From Microbacterium oleivorans (GTDB lineage Bacteria; Actinomycetota; Actinomycetes; Actinomycetales; Microbacteriaceae): a stretch of 64,000 bases of DNA. Shown here one piece after another: positions 37,150 through 46,190 of this stretch. How positions within the stretch are numbered: the stretch's first letter is position 1; each line of letters begins with the position of its first letter. Position numbers and translations under genes: made by a program. Below the pieces are notes generated by a model, which was not told where the DNA came from, ran no database searches, and was given only the letters and a program-made list of their open reading frames with translations. The DNA is taken from positions 248,001 through 312,000 of the forward strand of contig NZ_LSTV01000003.1 of the NCBI RefSeq assembly GCF_001644225.1. The letters run 5' to 3'.

Positions 37150-37827
37150 CTGCTTCCAGCGGTACTCCGTCTCGGGGCGACCCGGGGTCCCGTACCGCTG
37201 CACCCGCTCGACCCGGCCCGCCTCGGCGAGGTGCTCCAGGTATCGCCGCGCGGCGACTCGCGACATCCCGAGCCGGTCCGCCGCCTCCCGTGCCGACGCC
37301 GGCCCCGTCCGCAGTAGCCCGCTCACGCGGCCGAGGGTCTCGGGCGACAGCCCCTTCGGCAGCGTCGGCGCGGGCGCGGTGCGTAGGGTCCCGAGCATCG
37401 CGTCGATCTCGGCCTGCGTCGCCGCGCCCGCCGTCTGCGACACCTGGTCGCGGAAGCGGCGGTACTGCTGCATCCGATCCTGGAAGTCGCCGAACGTGAA
37501 GGGTTTAACGAGGTACTGCACCGCGCCGAGGGTGATCGCCTGCCGCACCACCTCCGCATCGCGGACCGACGTGATCGCGATGACGTCGACCGTCCCGGCG
37601 CGGGCGCGCAGGTGGCGGAGGACATCGAGGCCCGACCCGTCAGGCATCGTCATGTCGAGCAGGACGAGGTCGATGTCGGCGGCGCGGGGACTGTCGAGCA
37701 GGGCGGCGACGGCGGCGCGGGCGCCCGTGCACTCGGCGACCACCTCGAAGCCGTCCAGCCGCTCGACGTAGTGCCGGTGGAGCTCGAGGGTGAGGGCGTC
37801 GTCGTCGACGACCAGGACGCCGATCAT
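37147..37827 (-). CDS. CitB/DcuR-type response regulator
   Basis: 226 residues. The receiver domain has acidic residues 8-10 (VDDD), phosphoacceptor Asp58 in LLDMTMPDG, and Lys108 in YLVKPF. The C-terminal part is the CitB-type helix-turn-helix (GPASAREAADRLGMSRVAARRYLEHLAEAG) ending in a winged TEYRWK. These regulators respond to C4-dicarboxylates or citrate. The ATG overlaps the sensor kinase stop (ATGA), and the obvious target is the divergent dctA-like symporter. Confidence 0.9.
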   Translation of the reverse strand: MIGVLVVDDDALTLELHRHYVERLDGFEVVAECTGARAAVAALLDSPRAADIDLVLLDMTMPDGSGLDVLRHLRARAGTVDVIAITSVRDAEVVRQAITLGAVQYLVKPFTFGDFQDRMQQYRRFRDQVSQTAGAATQAEIDAMLGTLRTAPAPTLPKGLSPETLGRVSGLLRTGPASAREAADRLGMSRVAARRYLEHLAEAGRVERVQRYGTPGRPETEYRWKQ

Positions 37828-39089
37828 CCGTTCCTCCGGGGGAGGATGACGCGGAACGTCGTCGGGTCGGATGCCACCGAGATCGTGCCCTCGGCCTCCT
37901 CCACGATCGAGCGCACGAGGGCGAGGCCCACGCCCCGGCCGAGCTCGCCCGCGGGTTTCGTCGAGAAGCCGTGCGCGAAGATGCGGTCCGCGATCTCGGC
38001 CGGGATGCCGTCCCCGCTGTCGGCGACCTCGACGGCGAGCTCGTCCTCCGCGGTGCGGGTCATGCGCACATGCACCCACCGCGGCGCGGCGCCCGACGCC
38101 GCGGCATCCAGCGCGTTGTCGATGAGGTTCCCGACGACCGACACCGCGTCGACGGGGGAGAGCACCGATCGCGGCGCGTCGGCGTCGATGCGCGCGCGCC
38201 ACTCGACACCGCGTTCGGCGGCCTGCGACGCCTTTCCGAGCAGCAGGGCGCCCACCGTCGGGTCGCCCTCGCGGCGGGCCGCGACCTGGTCGACGAGCAA
38301 CTGGCTCTGCCGGGCGTCCTCCGAGAGGATCTCGATCGCCTCGCTCGTGCGACCCAGTTCGAGCAGGGCGATGGCCGTGTGCAGCCGGTTGCCGTGCTCG
38401 TGCGTCTGCGCCCGGAGCGCCTCGCCGAGGGTGCGCATGGACTCGTACGACGAGACGGCGTCGCGTACGGCGCCGGCGGGGAGGTCGCCGGTCACCCGCC
38501 GGGTCGCCCGCCGCGCGAAGATCGCTCCGGCGAGCCCCGCCGCGGCGAGGACCACCGCGATGCCGACCGCCACCAGCACGCGCGGGCCGAGCGTCTCGGC
38601 GATCGAGCCGATCGTGACGCCCACCGACACGCGACCCACGACCTCGCCGTCCGAGTCGACCGGCACGATCGTCCGGACGGACGGCCCGAGGGTCCCGGTG
38701 AACTCCTCCGTGAGGGTCGCGGTGCCATCGGGGATGGTCCCGAGGTAGCGCTCGCCGATCCGGGCGGGATCAGGATGGGTGATCCGGATGCCGGAGGGGT
38801 CCATCACGGTCACGAAGTCGACGTCGGCGTCGGCGATGATCGCCTCGATCTCGGGCTGCAGGACGCGCGAGGCCGTGTCACGGTCCCCCTGCGCGAGGGC
38901 GTCGACGACGCCGCCGCTGTCGGCGATCGTCTCCGCCACCGCCCGCGTCACCCGTTCGGCCTCCGCGCGGACGGCGCGCTGCCCCTCCCAGAGCAGGATC
39001 CCGGCGATCGCGAGGGACAGGACGACGACGGCAGCCGAGACGGCGACGAAGACACGGGATGCCGCACTCGTCGGCCGGGGTCGCGCCAC
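37824..39089 (-). CDS. CitA/DcuS-type sensor histidine kinase
   Basis: 421 residues from GTG 39087-39089, which follows GGAGAGGAG. There are two membrane helices (about 11-34 and 165-188) flanking an extracytoplasmic sCache/PAS ligand domain (FVTVMDPSGIRITHPDPARIGERYLGTIPDG). The cytoplasmic part has an H-box (QTHEHGNRLHTAIALLELG) and a HATPase (NLIDNALDAA, DSGDGIPAE, GRGVGLALVRSI). There is no PAS domain in the cytoplasm, unlike DcuS. It senses dicarboxylates outside the cell by family analogy and is cotranslated with its regulator. Confidence 0.9.
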   Translation of the reverse strand: MARPRPTSAASRVFVAVSAAVVVLSLAIAGILLWEGQRAVRAEAERVTRAVAETIADSGGVVDALAQGDRDTASRVLQPEIEAIIADADVDFVTVMDPSGIRITHPDPARIGERYLGTIPDGTATLTEEFTGTLGPSVRTIVPVDSDGEVVGRVSVGVTIGSIAETLGPRVLVAVGIAVVLAAAGLAGAIFARRATRRVTGDLPAGAVRDAVSSYESMRTLGEALRAQTHEHGNRLHTAIALLELGRTSEAIEILSEDARQSQLLVDQVAARREGDPTVGALLLGKASQAAERGVEWRARIDADAPRSVLSPVDAVSVVGNLIDNALDAAASGAAPRWVHVRMTRTAEDELAVEVADSGDGIPAEIADRIFAHGFSTKPAGELGRGVGLALVRSIVEEAEGTISVASDPTTFRVILPRRNG

Positions 39090-39215
39090 CCTGCACTCCT
39101 CTCCCGTTCTGCGAACAATACGACCACAACTGCGGATGCCGGTCCGCGAGGCGCACGCTGATCCTCGTCGACACCGCCGTCGGCTCACGACAAAGACTGT
39201 CACGCAGGAGAGATC
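39090..39215. promoter_or_regulatory. Intergenic control region between the sensor kinase and dctA
   Basis: A 126-bp divergent region, AT-richer than the coding DNA. It contains a short dyad GTTCTGCGAAC (39106-39116) and AACAATACGACC, plausible binding sites for the CitB-type regulator. No -35/-10 pair stands out clearly; CAGGAGAG before the dctA ATG is a good ribosome site. Confidence 0.4.
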
Positions 39216-40655
39216 ATGGCCCTCACAACCTCGTTCCGGCTCCCCGGATACAACCCCCGCCGCGGCAAGCAGGCCTGGGACAAGCACACCTGGCTATACG
39301 TCTCGGTGATCATCGCGGTGGTCCTCGGCTGCGTCGTCGGGCTCATCTGGCCGACCTTCGCCGTCGAGTTGGAACCGGTCGGCAAGGCGTTCGTCAACCT
39401 CATCAAGATGATGATCGCGCCGATCATCTTCTGCACGATCGTCGTCGGGGTCGGCTCCATCGCCAAGGCCGCGACGGTCGGTCGCATCGGCGGCCTCGCG
39501 CTGCTCTACTTCATGGCGATGTCGACATTCGCCCTGGGGATCGGTCTCGTGGTCGGCAACATCATCCACCCGGGTGAGGGCCTCAACATGCAGAGCGCCA
39601 CCTACGACACGGACTCGCTGCCCGAGGCCAAGACGACGAGCGAGTTCCTCATCGGCATCATCCCGACGACCTTCTTCTCGGCGTTCACCGGAGAGAGCGT
39701 CCTGCAGGTCCTGTTCATCGCGCTCCTGGTCGGCTTCGCGCTGCAGAAGATGGGTGCCAAGGGCGAGCCCATCATGAACGCGGTCAAGAACCTCCAGGCC
39801 CTCGTGTTCCGCATCCTCGGCATGATCCTCTGGCTCGCCCCGATCGGTGCGTTCGGCGCCATCGCCGCCGTCGTCGGCAAGACCGGTGTCGCTGCGATCC
39901 TGAGCCTCGGCCTCCTGATGATCGCCTTCTACATCACGTGCATCGTGTTCATCGTCGGCGTCCTCGGCACCCTCCTGTACGCCGTCGCCCGCATCAACAT
40001 CTTCCAGGTGATGAAGTACCTCGGCCGCGAGTACCTGCTCATCGTGGGCACCTCCTCGAGCGAGTCGGCACTGCCGCGCCTGATCGCCAAGATGGAGCAC
40101 CTCGGCGTCTCCAAGCCCGTCGTGGGCATCACGGTCCCCACCGGGTACTCGTTCAACCTCGACGGCACCGCGATCTACCTGACGATGGCGTCGCTGTTCA
40201 TCGCCGCCGGCATGGGCGCGCCGATGTCGATCCCCGAGCAGATCGGTCTCCTGGTCTTCATGATCATCGCCTCCAAGGGCGCCGCCGGTGTCACCGGTGC
40301 GGGCCTGGCGACCCTCGCGGGCGGTCTGCAGGCCTACCGCCCCGACCTCGTCAACGGCGTCGGCGTCATCGTCGGCATCGACCGGTTCATGTCCGAGGGC
40401 CGTGCGCTCACGAACTTCACCGGCAACGCCGTCGCGACGCTCCTCATCGGCACGTGGACGAAGCAGATCGATCGCGAGCAGGTCGCCGCGGTCCTCGCGG
40501 GGCAGCGACCCTTCGACGAGTCGACGCTCACGGGTCACGGCGTCTCGGACGACACCGGCGCCGTCGACACGACGGGCCTCGGTGACGCCGCCCTCGACGA
40601 GGCGGCGGCCAAGGAGGAGCGCGCACGCCGCCGCGCGGAGGTGGCCTCGCACTGA
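39216..40655 (+). CDS. dctA: DctA-type C4-dicarboxylate:cation symporter (DAACS family)
   Basis: 479 residues with eight membrane helices and two re-entrant loops. DAACS motifs are GTSSSESALPRLIAKMEHLG (serine-rich loop), GYSFNLDGTAIYLTMASLFIA, GAAGVTGAGLATLA, and DRFMSEGRALTNFTGNAVATLL containing the Asp-Arg-Asn substrate and cation site. It imports succinate, fumarate or malate with protons or sodium. It faces the CitA/CitB-type two-component system, which probably induces it. The end is acidic and soluble (from about 425). Confidence 0.92.
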   Translation: MALTTSFRLPGYNPRRGKQAWDKHTWLYVSVIIAVVLGCVVGLIWPTFAVELEPVGKAFVNLIKMMIAPIIFCTIVVGVGSIAKAATVGRIGGLALLYFMAMSTFALGIGLVVGNIIHPGEGLNMQSATYDTDSLPEAKTTSEFLIGIIPTTFFSAFTGESVLQVLFIALLVGFALQKMGAKGEPIMNAVKNLQALVFRILGMILWLAPIGAFGAIAAVVGKTGVAAILSLGLLMIAFYITCIVFIVGVLGTLLYAVARINIFQVMKYLGREYLLIVGTSSSESALPRLIAKMEHLGVSKPVVGITVPTGYSFNLDGTAIYLTMASLFIAAGMGAPMSIPEQIGLLVFMIIASKGAAGVTGAGLATLAGGLQAYRPDLVNGVGVIVGIDRFMSEGRALTNFTGNAVATLLIGTWTKQIDREQVAAVLAGQRPFDESTLTGHGVSDDTGAVDTTGLGDAALDEAAAKEERARRRAEVASH

Positions 40656-40670
40656 CGCGACACGAACGCG

Positions 40671-40705
40671 GCGGGCCCGGACAGCCAGAAGGCGTCCGGG
40701 CCCGC
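40671..40705. terminator. Bidirectional terminator after dctA
   Basis: GCGGGCCCGGAC (40671-40682) pairs perfectly with 40694-40705 across an 11-nt loop, between the convergent dctA and DUF5302 genes. Confidence 0.75.
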
Positions 40706-40727
40706 CGTCATGTCGGGCCGCTCGGGC

Positions 40728-40910
40728 TCAGCCGCTCTTGCGTCGGAACTCGCGCTTGGTGACGGCGCCGTGCGTCCCGTGCACGGCGGAGTCCCCGTCC
40801 AGGTGGGCTTCACCCTTCCGGCTCTGCGCGTTCTTCTTCTCGAGCGCCTCGCGGAACTTCCGCTTCATGTCTTCGGATGCCGCGTCCGCGGTCTTCTCGT
40901 CGTCGCTCAT
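40728..40910 (-). CDS. DUF5302 small protein
   Basis: 60 residues, highly charged, with no membrane segment. The pattern [20 protein letters not shown], then a His/Gly/Asp loop, then KREFRRKSG at the end matches the short actinobacterial DUF5302 family, whose function is unknown. The ATG lies 6 nt after TATCGT on the minus strand (40917-40922), so it is predicted to be leaderless. It is divergent from the pnp promoter. Confidence 0.8.
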   Translation of the reverse strand: MSDDEKTADAASEDMKRKFREALEKKNAQSRKGEAHLDGDSAVHGTHGAVTKREFRRKSG

Positions 40911-40916
40911 GCCGCC

Positions 40917-40922
40917 ACGATA
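40917..40922 (-). promoter_or_regulatory. -10 box for the leaderless DUF5302 gene
   Basis: TATCGT on the minus strand ends 6 nt before the ATG. Confidence 0.55.
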
Positions 40923-40944
40923 CGCACTCCGAAGGGTCCGCTGA

Positions 40945-41204
40945 TAGGCTGGGTCGGGTTGCCCGCGGTTCTCATCGCGGCATCCGCTCAACTTCACAGT
41001 GAGCTCATGGAGCAGGCCCGGCAGGAAGCTGGTCCCCTGTGGTGGATTCCCATCCCGTTCCCGCGGATGGTGGTCTTCGACTGGTGGCCAGCGCAGGCGG
41101 TCCTCGCGGATTCTCCGCGCGCCCATATCTGCCTGTTCCTGCTCCTTCGCACGATCTCGCTCGCGAAACGCGCGTGCGAGTCTAAACAAAGAAGGAGAGA
41201 CCTC
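40945..41204 (+). promoter_or_regulatory. pnp promoter and long untranslated leader
   Basis: A TAGGCT -10 box (near 40945-40951) lies about 250 nt before the pnp start. The leader has no convincing ORF. It holds several short inverted repeats (for example CCGCG...CGCGG near 40969-40986), an AT-rich TCTAAACAAAG and AAGGAGAG before the start. Long structured leaders cut by RNase III and then by PNPase mediate pnp autoregulation in enterobacteria; a parallel here is inference. Confidence 0.5.
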
Positions 41205-43469
41205 TTGGAAGGTCCTGAAATCACCGCCGCCGAAGCCGTCCTCGACAACGGACGCTTCGGCACCCGCACCGTCCGGTTCGAGACCGGACGCCTCGCCCAG
41301 CAGGCGCAGGGCGCCGTCGCCGCCTACCTCGACGAGGAGACGATGCTCCTGTCGGCCACCAGCGCCGGCAAGCACCCCCGTGAGGGCTTCGACTTCTTCC
41401 CGCTGACCGTCGACGTCGAAGAGCGTTCGTACGCGGCGGGCAAGATCCCCGGCTCGTTCTTCCGTCGCGAGGGTCGTCCCTCGACGGAGGCGATCCTCGT
41501 CTGCCGCCTCATCGACCGGCCGCTGCGTCCGTCGTTCGTCGACGGCCTCCGCAACGAGGTCCAGATCGTCGTGACGGTGCTGTCCATCGCGCCCGGCGAG
41601 TACTACGACGCCCTCGCGATCAACGCGGCCTCCGCGTCGACGCAGATCTCGGGTCTGCCGTTCTCGGGCCCGATCGCCGGTGTGCGCCTCGCGCTCATCC
41701 CCGGTCACGGCGAGCACGCCGACCAGTGGGTCGCGTTCCCGAACCAGAAGCAGGTCGAGGAGGCCGTGTTCGACCTCATGGTCGCCGGTCGCGTCCTGCC
41801 CGACGGCGACGTCGCGATCATGATGGTCGAGGCCGAGGCCACCGAGAACTCGTGGAACCTCATCAAGGGCGGCGCCGTCAAGCCGAGCGAGGACATCGTC
41901 GCCGGTGGCCTCGAGGCCGCCAAGCCGTTCCTCAAGCAGCTCGTCGAGGCGCAGGCGCAGATGGCCGCCGAGTCCTCGCGCGAGCCGGGCGTCTACCCCG
42001 TCTTCCCGCCGTACAGCTCCGAGGTCTACGACTTCGTGGCCGGCCGCGCCTACGACGACCTGGTGAACGTGTACCAGATCGCCGACAAGCAGGAGCGTCA
42101 GGCTGCCGACGACGCCGTGAAGGACCGCGTCAAGGCCGAGCTCATCGCGGCCGTCGAGGCGGAGCAGCTGCCCGCCGGCGCCCCGATCGAGTTCTCCGCC
42201 GCGTACAAGTCGGTGACGAAGGTCGTCGTCCGCGGCCGCATCCTCTCCGAGGGCGTCCGCATGGACGGCCGCGGGCTGGCCGACATCCGTCCGCTCGACG
42301 CCGAGGTGCAGGTCATCCCGCGCGTCCACGGCTCGGCGATCTTCCAGCGCGGCGAGACCCAGATCCTGGGTGTCACCACGCTGAACATGCTCAAGATGGA
42401 GCAGCAGATCGACTCGCTGTCGCCCACGACGAGCAAGCGCTACATGCACCACTACAACTTCCCGCCCTACTCGACCGGTGAGACCGGCCGAGTCGGCAGC
42501 CCGAAGCGTCGCGAGATCGGACACGGCTTCCTCGCCGAGCGCGCCCTCGTGCCCGTGCTGCCCAGCCGCGAGGAGTTCCCGTACGCGATCCGTCAGGTGT
42601 CCGAGGCGCTCGGCTCCAACGGCTCGACGTCGATGGGTTCGGTGTGCGCCTCGACCCTGTCGCTGCTGAACGCCGGTGTGCCGCTGCGCGCACCCGTCGC
42701 CGGCATCGCGATGGGTCTCGTGACCGACGAGGTCGACGGCCAGACGCGCTACGCCGCGCTGACCGACATCCTCGGTGCCGAGGATGCCCTCGGCGACATG
42801 GACTTCAAGGTCGCCGGCACGAGCGAGTTCATCACCGCGATCCAGCTCGACACGAAGCTCGACGGCATCCCGTCGTCGGTGCTCGCCGCCGCGCTGACGC
42901 AGGCGAAGGACGCCCGCCTCACGATCCTCAACGTCCTGAACTCGGCGATCGACGCGCCCGACGAGATGGCGCCCACCGCGCCGCGCGTCATCAGCGTGCA
43001 GATCCCGGTCGACAAGATCGGCGAGCTGATCGGCCCCAAGGGCAAGACGATCAACGCGATCCAGGACGAGACCGGCGCGCAGATCTCGATCGAGGACGAC
43101 GGCACGGTCTACATCGGCGCCGTGGACGGACCCTCGGCCGAGGCCGCGCGCGCGCAGGTCAACGCCATCGCGAACCCGACCAACCCCGAGGTCGGCGAGC
43201 AGTTCCTGGGCACGGTCGTCAAGATCGCGACCTTCGGTGCGTTCGTCTCGCTCCTGCCCGGCAAGGACGGTCTGCTGCACGTCAGCGAGGTCCGCAAGCT
43301 CGCCGGCGGCAAGCGCGTCGAGAACGTCGAGGACGTCCTCGGTGTCGGTCAGAAGATCCTGGTCCGCATCACCAAGATCGACGACCGCGGCAAGCTGTCG
43401 CTCGAGCCCGTGGTCGAGGAGTCGGCTCCTGCCGGCGACGCGGCCGCCGAGGCGCCGGCCGAGGCCTGA
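41205..43469 (+). CDS. pnp: Polyribonucleotide nucleotidyltransferase (PNPase)
   Basis: 754 residues starting at a TTG (41205) that follows AAGGAGAG at 41192-41199; no ATG or GTG is close, and [16 protein letters not shown] is the expected N-terminus. Two RNase PH-like domains (about 10-220 and 340-560, the second with [16 protein letters not shown] and LNMLKM) flank a helical linker. A KH domain ([21 protein letters not shown]) and an S1 domain ([28 protein letters not shown]) follow. It degrades RNA 3' to 5' by phosphorolysis and can add tails. It is not next to rpsO, unlike in most bacteria. Confidence 0.97.
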   Translation: MEGPEITAAEAVLDNGRFGTRTVRFETGRLAQQAQGAVAAYLDEETMLLSATSAGKHPREGFDFFPLTVDVEERSYAAGKIPGSFFRREGRPSTEAILVCRLIDRPLRPSFVDGLRNEVQIVVTVLSIAPGEYYDALAINAASASTQISGLPFSGPIAGVRLALIPGHGEHADQWVAFPNQKQVEEAVFDLMVAGRVLPDGDVAIMMVEAEATENSWNLIKGGAVKPSEDIVAGGLEAAKPFLKQLVEAQAQMAAESSREPGVYPVFPPYSSEVYDFVAGRAYDDLVNVYQIADKQERQAADDAVKDRVKAELIAAVEAEQLPAGAPIEFSAAYKSVTKVVVRGRILSEGVRMDGRGLADIRPLDAEVQVIPRVHGSAIFQRGETQILGVTTLNMLKMEQQIDSLSPTTSKRYMHHYNFPPYSTGETGRVGSPKRREIGHGFLAERALVPVLPSREEFPYAIRQVSEALGSNGSTSMGSVCASTLSLLNAGVPLRAPVAGIAMGLVTDEVDGQTRYAALTDILGAEDALGDMDFKVAGTSEFITAIQLDTKLDGIPSSVLAAALTQAKDARLTILNVLNSAIDAPDEMAPTAPRVISVQIPVDKIGELIGPKGKTINAIQDETGAQISIEDDGTVYIGAVDGPSAEAARAQVNAIANPTNPEVGEQFLGTVVKIATFGAFVSLLPGKDGLLHVSEVRKLAGGKRVENVEDVLGVGQKILVRITKIDDRGKLSLEPVVEESAPAGDAAAEAPAEA

Positions 43470-43480
43470 TCCTCCTCTGA

Positions 43481-43514
43481 CGAACGCCCGTCCTCTTCGG
43501 AGGGCGGGCGTTCG
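43481..43514 (+). terminator. Intrinsic terminator after pnp
   Basis: CGAACGCCCG and CGGGCGTTCG form a strong outer stem with an inner CC/GG extension, 11 nt after the pnp stop. Confidence 0.75.
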
Positions 43515-43673
43515 CCGTTCGCCGGCCGGCCCCGTTGCGCAACCGTTATCGAAACGTCATCGTCCACGGGGCGGCTGTGCACGCCGCGTCCGAGGGCTGT
43601 TCTACCCTCGGAGTGAGCGCACCCGGCGGCGCATGGACGCATGTCTCCCCGAGCGCTCTGCAAGGAGACGGGC

Positions 43674-44693
43674 ATGGCAGCGTTCGAAACGGCGGATCCG
43701 ACGTCGCCGAGCGCCGCGCCCACCCTGCACCCCTCCGGTCCGCTGCCCGTCCACGGCGCTCCCGTGGGCCGCACCGTGCGCGTCCCCCTGGGCGAGACCG
43801 GGTTCTCGGTGTTCCCGCTCATCCTCGGCGGCGGCGAGTTCGGCTGGCACGTCGACATCGCGGCGGCCCACGCCATCCTCGACCGCTACGTCGACCGCGG
43901 CGGCAATGCACTCCACACCTCCGACAGCTACGCCGCCGGTCGCAGCGAGCACGCCATCGGCAGATGGATGGCGGCCCGGCGCAACCGCGACGACATCGTC
44001 CTCACGGTCCGGGTCGGTCGCGGTGCCGACAACCCCGGTCTCGGCCCGGTCAACCTCGTGCGGGCCGTCGAGGCATCCCTCATCCGACTCGGCACCGACC
44101 GGATCGACGTGCTGTCCCTCGACGGCACCTCCGACCGCACCACCATGCTCGAGGACACCCTCGCCACGGCGGAGTGGCTCGTCGAGTCGGGCAAGGTGCG
44201 CGCCATCGGCGCCGCGGGCTACCGCGCCGCGCAGCTGGTGGAGGCTCGCATCCTGTCGGCGGCCGGATACCCCCGCTTCACGGTGCTCGACGTGCCGTAC
44301 AACGTGCTCCGGCGCGACGAGTTCGACGGCGATCTGCGACTGGTCGCCGGAGCGCAGGGCATCGCCGTCACGCCGTCGCAGGCCCTCGAGCACGGGTACC
44401 TGTCGGGAATGCATCGCGACCGCGACCACGTCGGGGGCACGGTGCGCGGTCGCCAGTTGGCGGCGAGTATGAACCGTCGAGGCGCGCGCACCCTGCGGGC
44501 GCTCGACCGCATCTCGGGCGAGCTCGCGGTGCCGCCCGCCGCTGTCGCCATCGCCTGGCTGCTCGCGCAACGGATCGTCGCGGCGCCGATCGTCAACGCC
44601 TACGCCGTCGCCCACGTCGACGAACTCGTGCAGGGTGTCGGCGTGCACCTCAGTCGAGCGCACCTCGCCGAGATCGCGCGGGCCACCGACTGA
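43674..44693 (+). CDS. Aldo/keto-reductase-like protein with substituted catalytic tetrad
   Basis: 339 residues from ATG 43674 (AAGGAGACGGGC upstream). The (beta/alpha)8 AKR fold is evident (LGETGFSVFPLILGGGEFGW, RSEHAIGRWM, VPPAAVAIAWLLAQ). However, three of the four catalytic positions differ from active relatives: His81 replaces Asp, Arg113 replaces Lys, and Asp150 replaces His; only Tyr86 remains. The aldo/keto reductase at 21624-22607 keeps all four and serves as an internal comparison. It may bind a nucleotide or sugar without reducing it. TACCCT at 43603-43608 is a possible -10. The 200-nt gap upstream otherwise holds only the pnp terminator. Confidence 0.8.
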   Translation: MAAFETADPTSPSAAPTLHPSGPLPVHGAPVGRTVRVPLGETGFSVFPLILGGGEFGWHVDIAAAHAILDRYVDRGGNALHTSDSYAAGRSEHAIGRWMAARRNRDDIVLTVRVGRGADNPGLGPVNLVRAVEASLIRLGTDRIDVLSLDGTSDRTTMLEDTLATAEWLVESGKVRAIGAAGYRAAQLVEARILSAAGYPRFTVLDVPYNVLRRDEFDGDLRLVAGAQGIAVTPSQALEHGYLSGMHRDRDHVGGTVRGRQLAASMNRRGARTLRALDRISGELAVPPAAVAIAWLLAQRIVAAPIVNAYAVAHVDELVQGVGVHLSRAHLAEIARATD

Positions 44694-44758
44694 GGCTGGT
44701 TTAGGGTGGAAGGAGCCGGGGCAACGCCCGGTGCACTTTCGACGAAGCGAGCAGACAC

Positions 44759-45358
44759 GTGACGCACTATCTGTATCTGGTGCGCCACGGCGAGCACCTC
44801 GATGCCGAGCACGGGCTCGCCGACGGGCCGCTTTCGCCGCGCGGTCGTCGGCAGGCCGAGCTTCTCGCCGACCGCCTCTCGGGCGTCCCGCTCACCGCTG
44901 TGTGGCACTCACCGCTGGTGCGTGCGGCCGAGACCGCTCGCGCTGTCGCCGAGCGCCTGCCCGCGGTCGACCCCGAGCCCACCGCTCTGCTCTTCGACTG
45001 CGTGCCGAGTGGCATGACGCCGGACACCCCGCACGTGTACGAGCCGTTCTTCGGGGGAGTGACCGAGGCCGAGGCCGACGCGGGAGCCGCGCAGATGGCG
45101 GATGCCGGGGTGGAGTTCCTCGCCCACCGTCCCCACGCGCACGAACTCCTCATCACGCACAACTTCGTCATCGCCTGGTTCGTCCGCGAGGTCCTGCAGG
45201 CGCCGGAGTGGCGCTGGCTCACGATCAACCAGGCGCACTGCGGTCTGACGGTCCTGGCGCAGCGTCCGGGTCGCCCGTGGACCCTCGTGGCCCACAACGA
45301 CCTCGCACACCTCCCGGTCGAGCTGCGGACGGGTCTGCCCGACATCCTCTCGGTGTGA
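44759..45358 (+). CDS. Histidine phosphatase superfamily protein (phosphoglycerate mutase-like)
   Basis: 199 residues from GTG 44759. The phosphohistidine motif LVRHGE is at residues 8-13, with the supporting Arg in SPLVRAAETA and the second catalytic His in LITHNF. The chain is short and lacks the extra segments of true phosphoglycerate mutase, so a broad phosphatase role is more likely. TAGGGT at 44702-44707 may be its -10. The next gene starts 1 base after the stop. Confidence 0.87.
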   Translation: MTHYLYLVRHGEHLDAEHGLADGPLSPRGRRQAELLADRLSGVPLTAVWHSPLVRAAETARAVAERLPAVDPEPTALLFDCVPSGMTPDTPHVYEPFFGGVTEAEADAGAAQMADAGVEFLAHRPHAHELLITHNFVIAWFVREVLQAPEWRWLTINQAHCGLTVLAQRPGRPWTLVAHNDLAHLPVELRTGLPDILSV

Positions 45359-45359
45359 G

Positions 45360-46181
45360 GTGCTGACCGGCCCTCTCCTCGCCGAGTGGCTCCCCGTCTC
45401 CGCGAGCGCCCTGTTGTTCCTCGTCGTCGCCGCCGGGGTCGCCGGCTGGGTGGACGCCGTCGTCGGGGGAGGCGGCCTCATCCAGCTCCCCGCCCTCGTG
45501 ATCGGGGTGCCGAAGGACGTCGCGACGCCGTTCATCCTCGGGACGAACAAGCTCTCATCCTTCTTCGGCACGCTCTCGGCCAGCTGGGTCTACCTGCGTC
45601 GGGTCCGGGTCCACCTCACCCTCCTGATCCCGCTCGTCGCCGGGGCGTTCGCCGGGTCCGCCGTGGGTGCGGCCCTCTCGCGGTACGTGCCGCGTGAGCT
45701 CCTGACCCCCGTCGTGCTCGTCGCCGTCGTCGCCGTCGGCGTATACACGCTGCTGCGGCCGCGCATGGGGCTGCACCATGAGCCGCGACACACGGATCGC
45801 CGGGCGGTGGTGTGGCGCTCGGGCGTCATCGGTCTCGGCGTCGGTTTCTACGACGGCATCCTCGGGCCGGGCACCGGGTCGTTCTTCGTCATCCTCCTCG
45901 TCGGCGTCCTCGGCTTCGGGTTCCTGCAGGCGAGTGTGAACGCCAAGATCGCGAACCTCACGACGAACCTGGCCGCGCTCATCGTCTACGGCGTTCACGG
46001 CGAGATCATCCTCGCCCTGGGTCTGCTGATGGCGTGCGCCAACATCGCCGGTGGCCTCCTCGGCGCGCGGATGGCCACCCGCGGCGGCAACGGCTTCGTC
46101 CGCGTCGTGTTCCTCGTCGTCCTCGGCCTGCTGGTCGTCAAGCTCGCGTGGGACACGATCGTGTCGTTCCTGCCCGCCTAG
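45360..46181 (+). CDS. TSUP family transporter (TauE/SafE)
   Basis: 273 residues from GTG 45360, two bases past the preceding stop codon's first base and so translationally coupled. There are about eight membrane helices in two repeats, each with the family's Gly/Pro-rich motif: GWVDAVVGGGGLIQLPALV and GFYDGILGPGTGSFFVI, plus TNKLSSFFGTLSA. TSUP proteins carry sulfite, sulfonates or organic anions. Its TAG stop doubles as the first three bases of the dapB -10 box. Confidence 0.87.
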   Translation: MLTGPLLAEWLPVSASALLFLVVAAGVAGWVDAVVGGGGLIQLPALVIGVPKDVATPFILGTNKLSSFFGTLSASWVYLRRVRVHLTLLIPLVAGAFAGSAVGAALSRYVPRELLTPVVLVAVVAVGVYTLLRPRMGLHHEPRHTDRRAVVWRSGVIGLGVGFYDGILGPGTGSFFVILLVGVLGFGFLQASVNAKIANLTTNLAALIVYGVHGEIILALGLLMACANIAGGLLGARMATRGGNGFVRVVFLVVLGLLVVKLAWDTIVSFLPA

Positions 46182-46184
46182 GCT
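46179..46184 (+). promoter_or_regulatory. -10 box for leaderless dapB, overlapping the upstream stop codon
   Basis: TAGGCT ends 6 nt before the dapB ATG; its TAG is the stop codon of the TSUP gene. Confidence 0.6.
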
Positions 46185-46190
46185 GGTGGC

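Noticed and set aside
40945..41204. An upstream in-frame extension of PNPase to 40710
   Set aside because: It would run through the dctA/DUF5302 terminator and the pnp promoter, and the family N-terminus begins at the TTG 41205.
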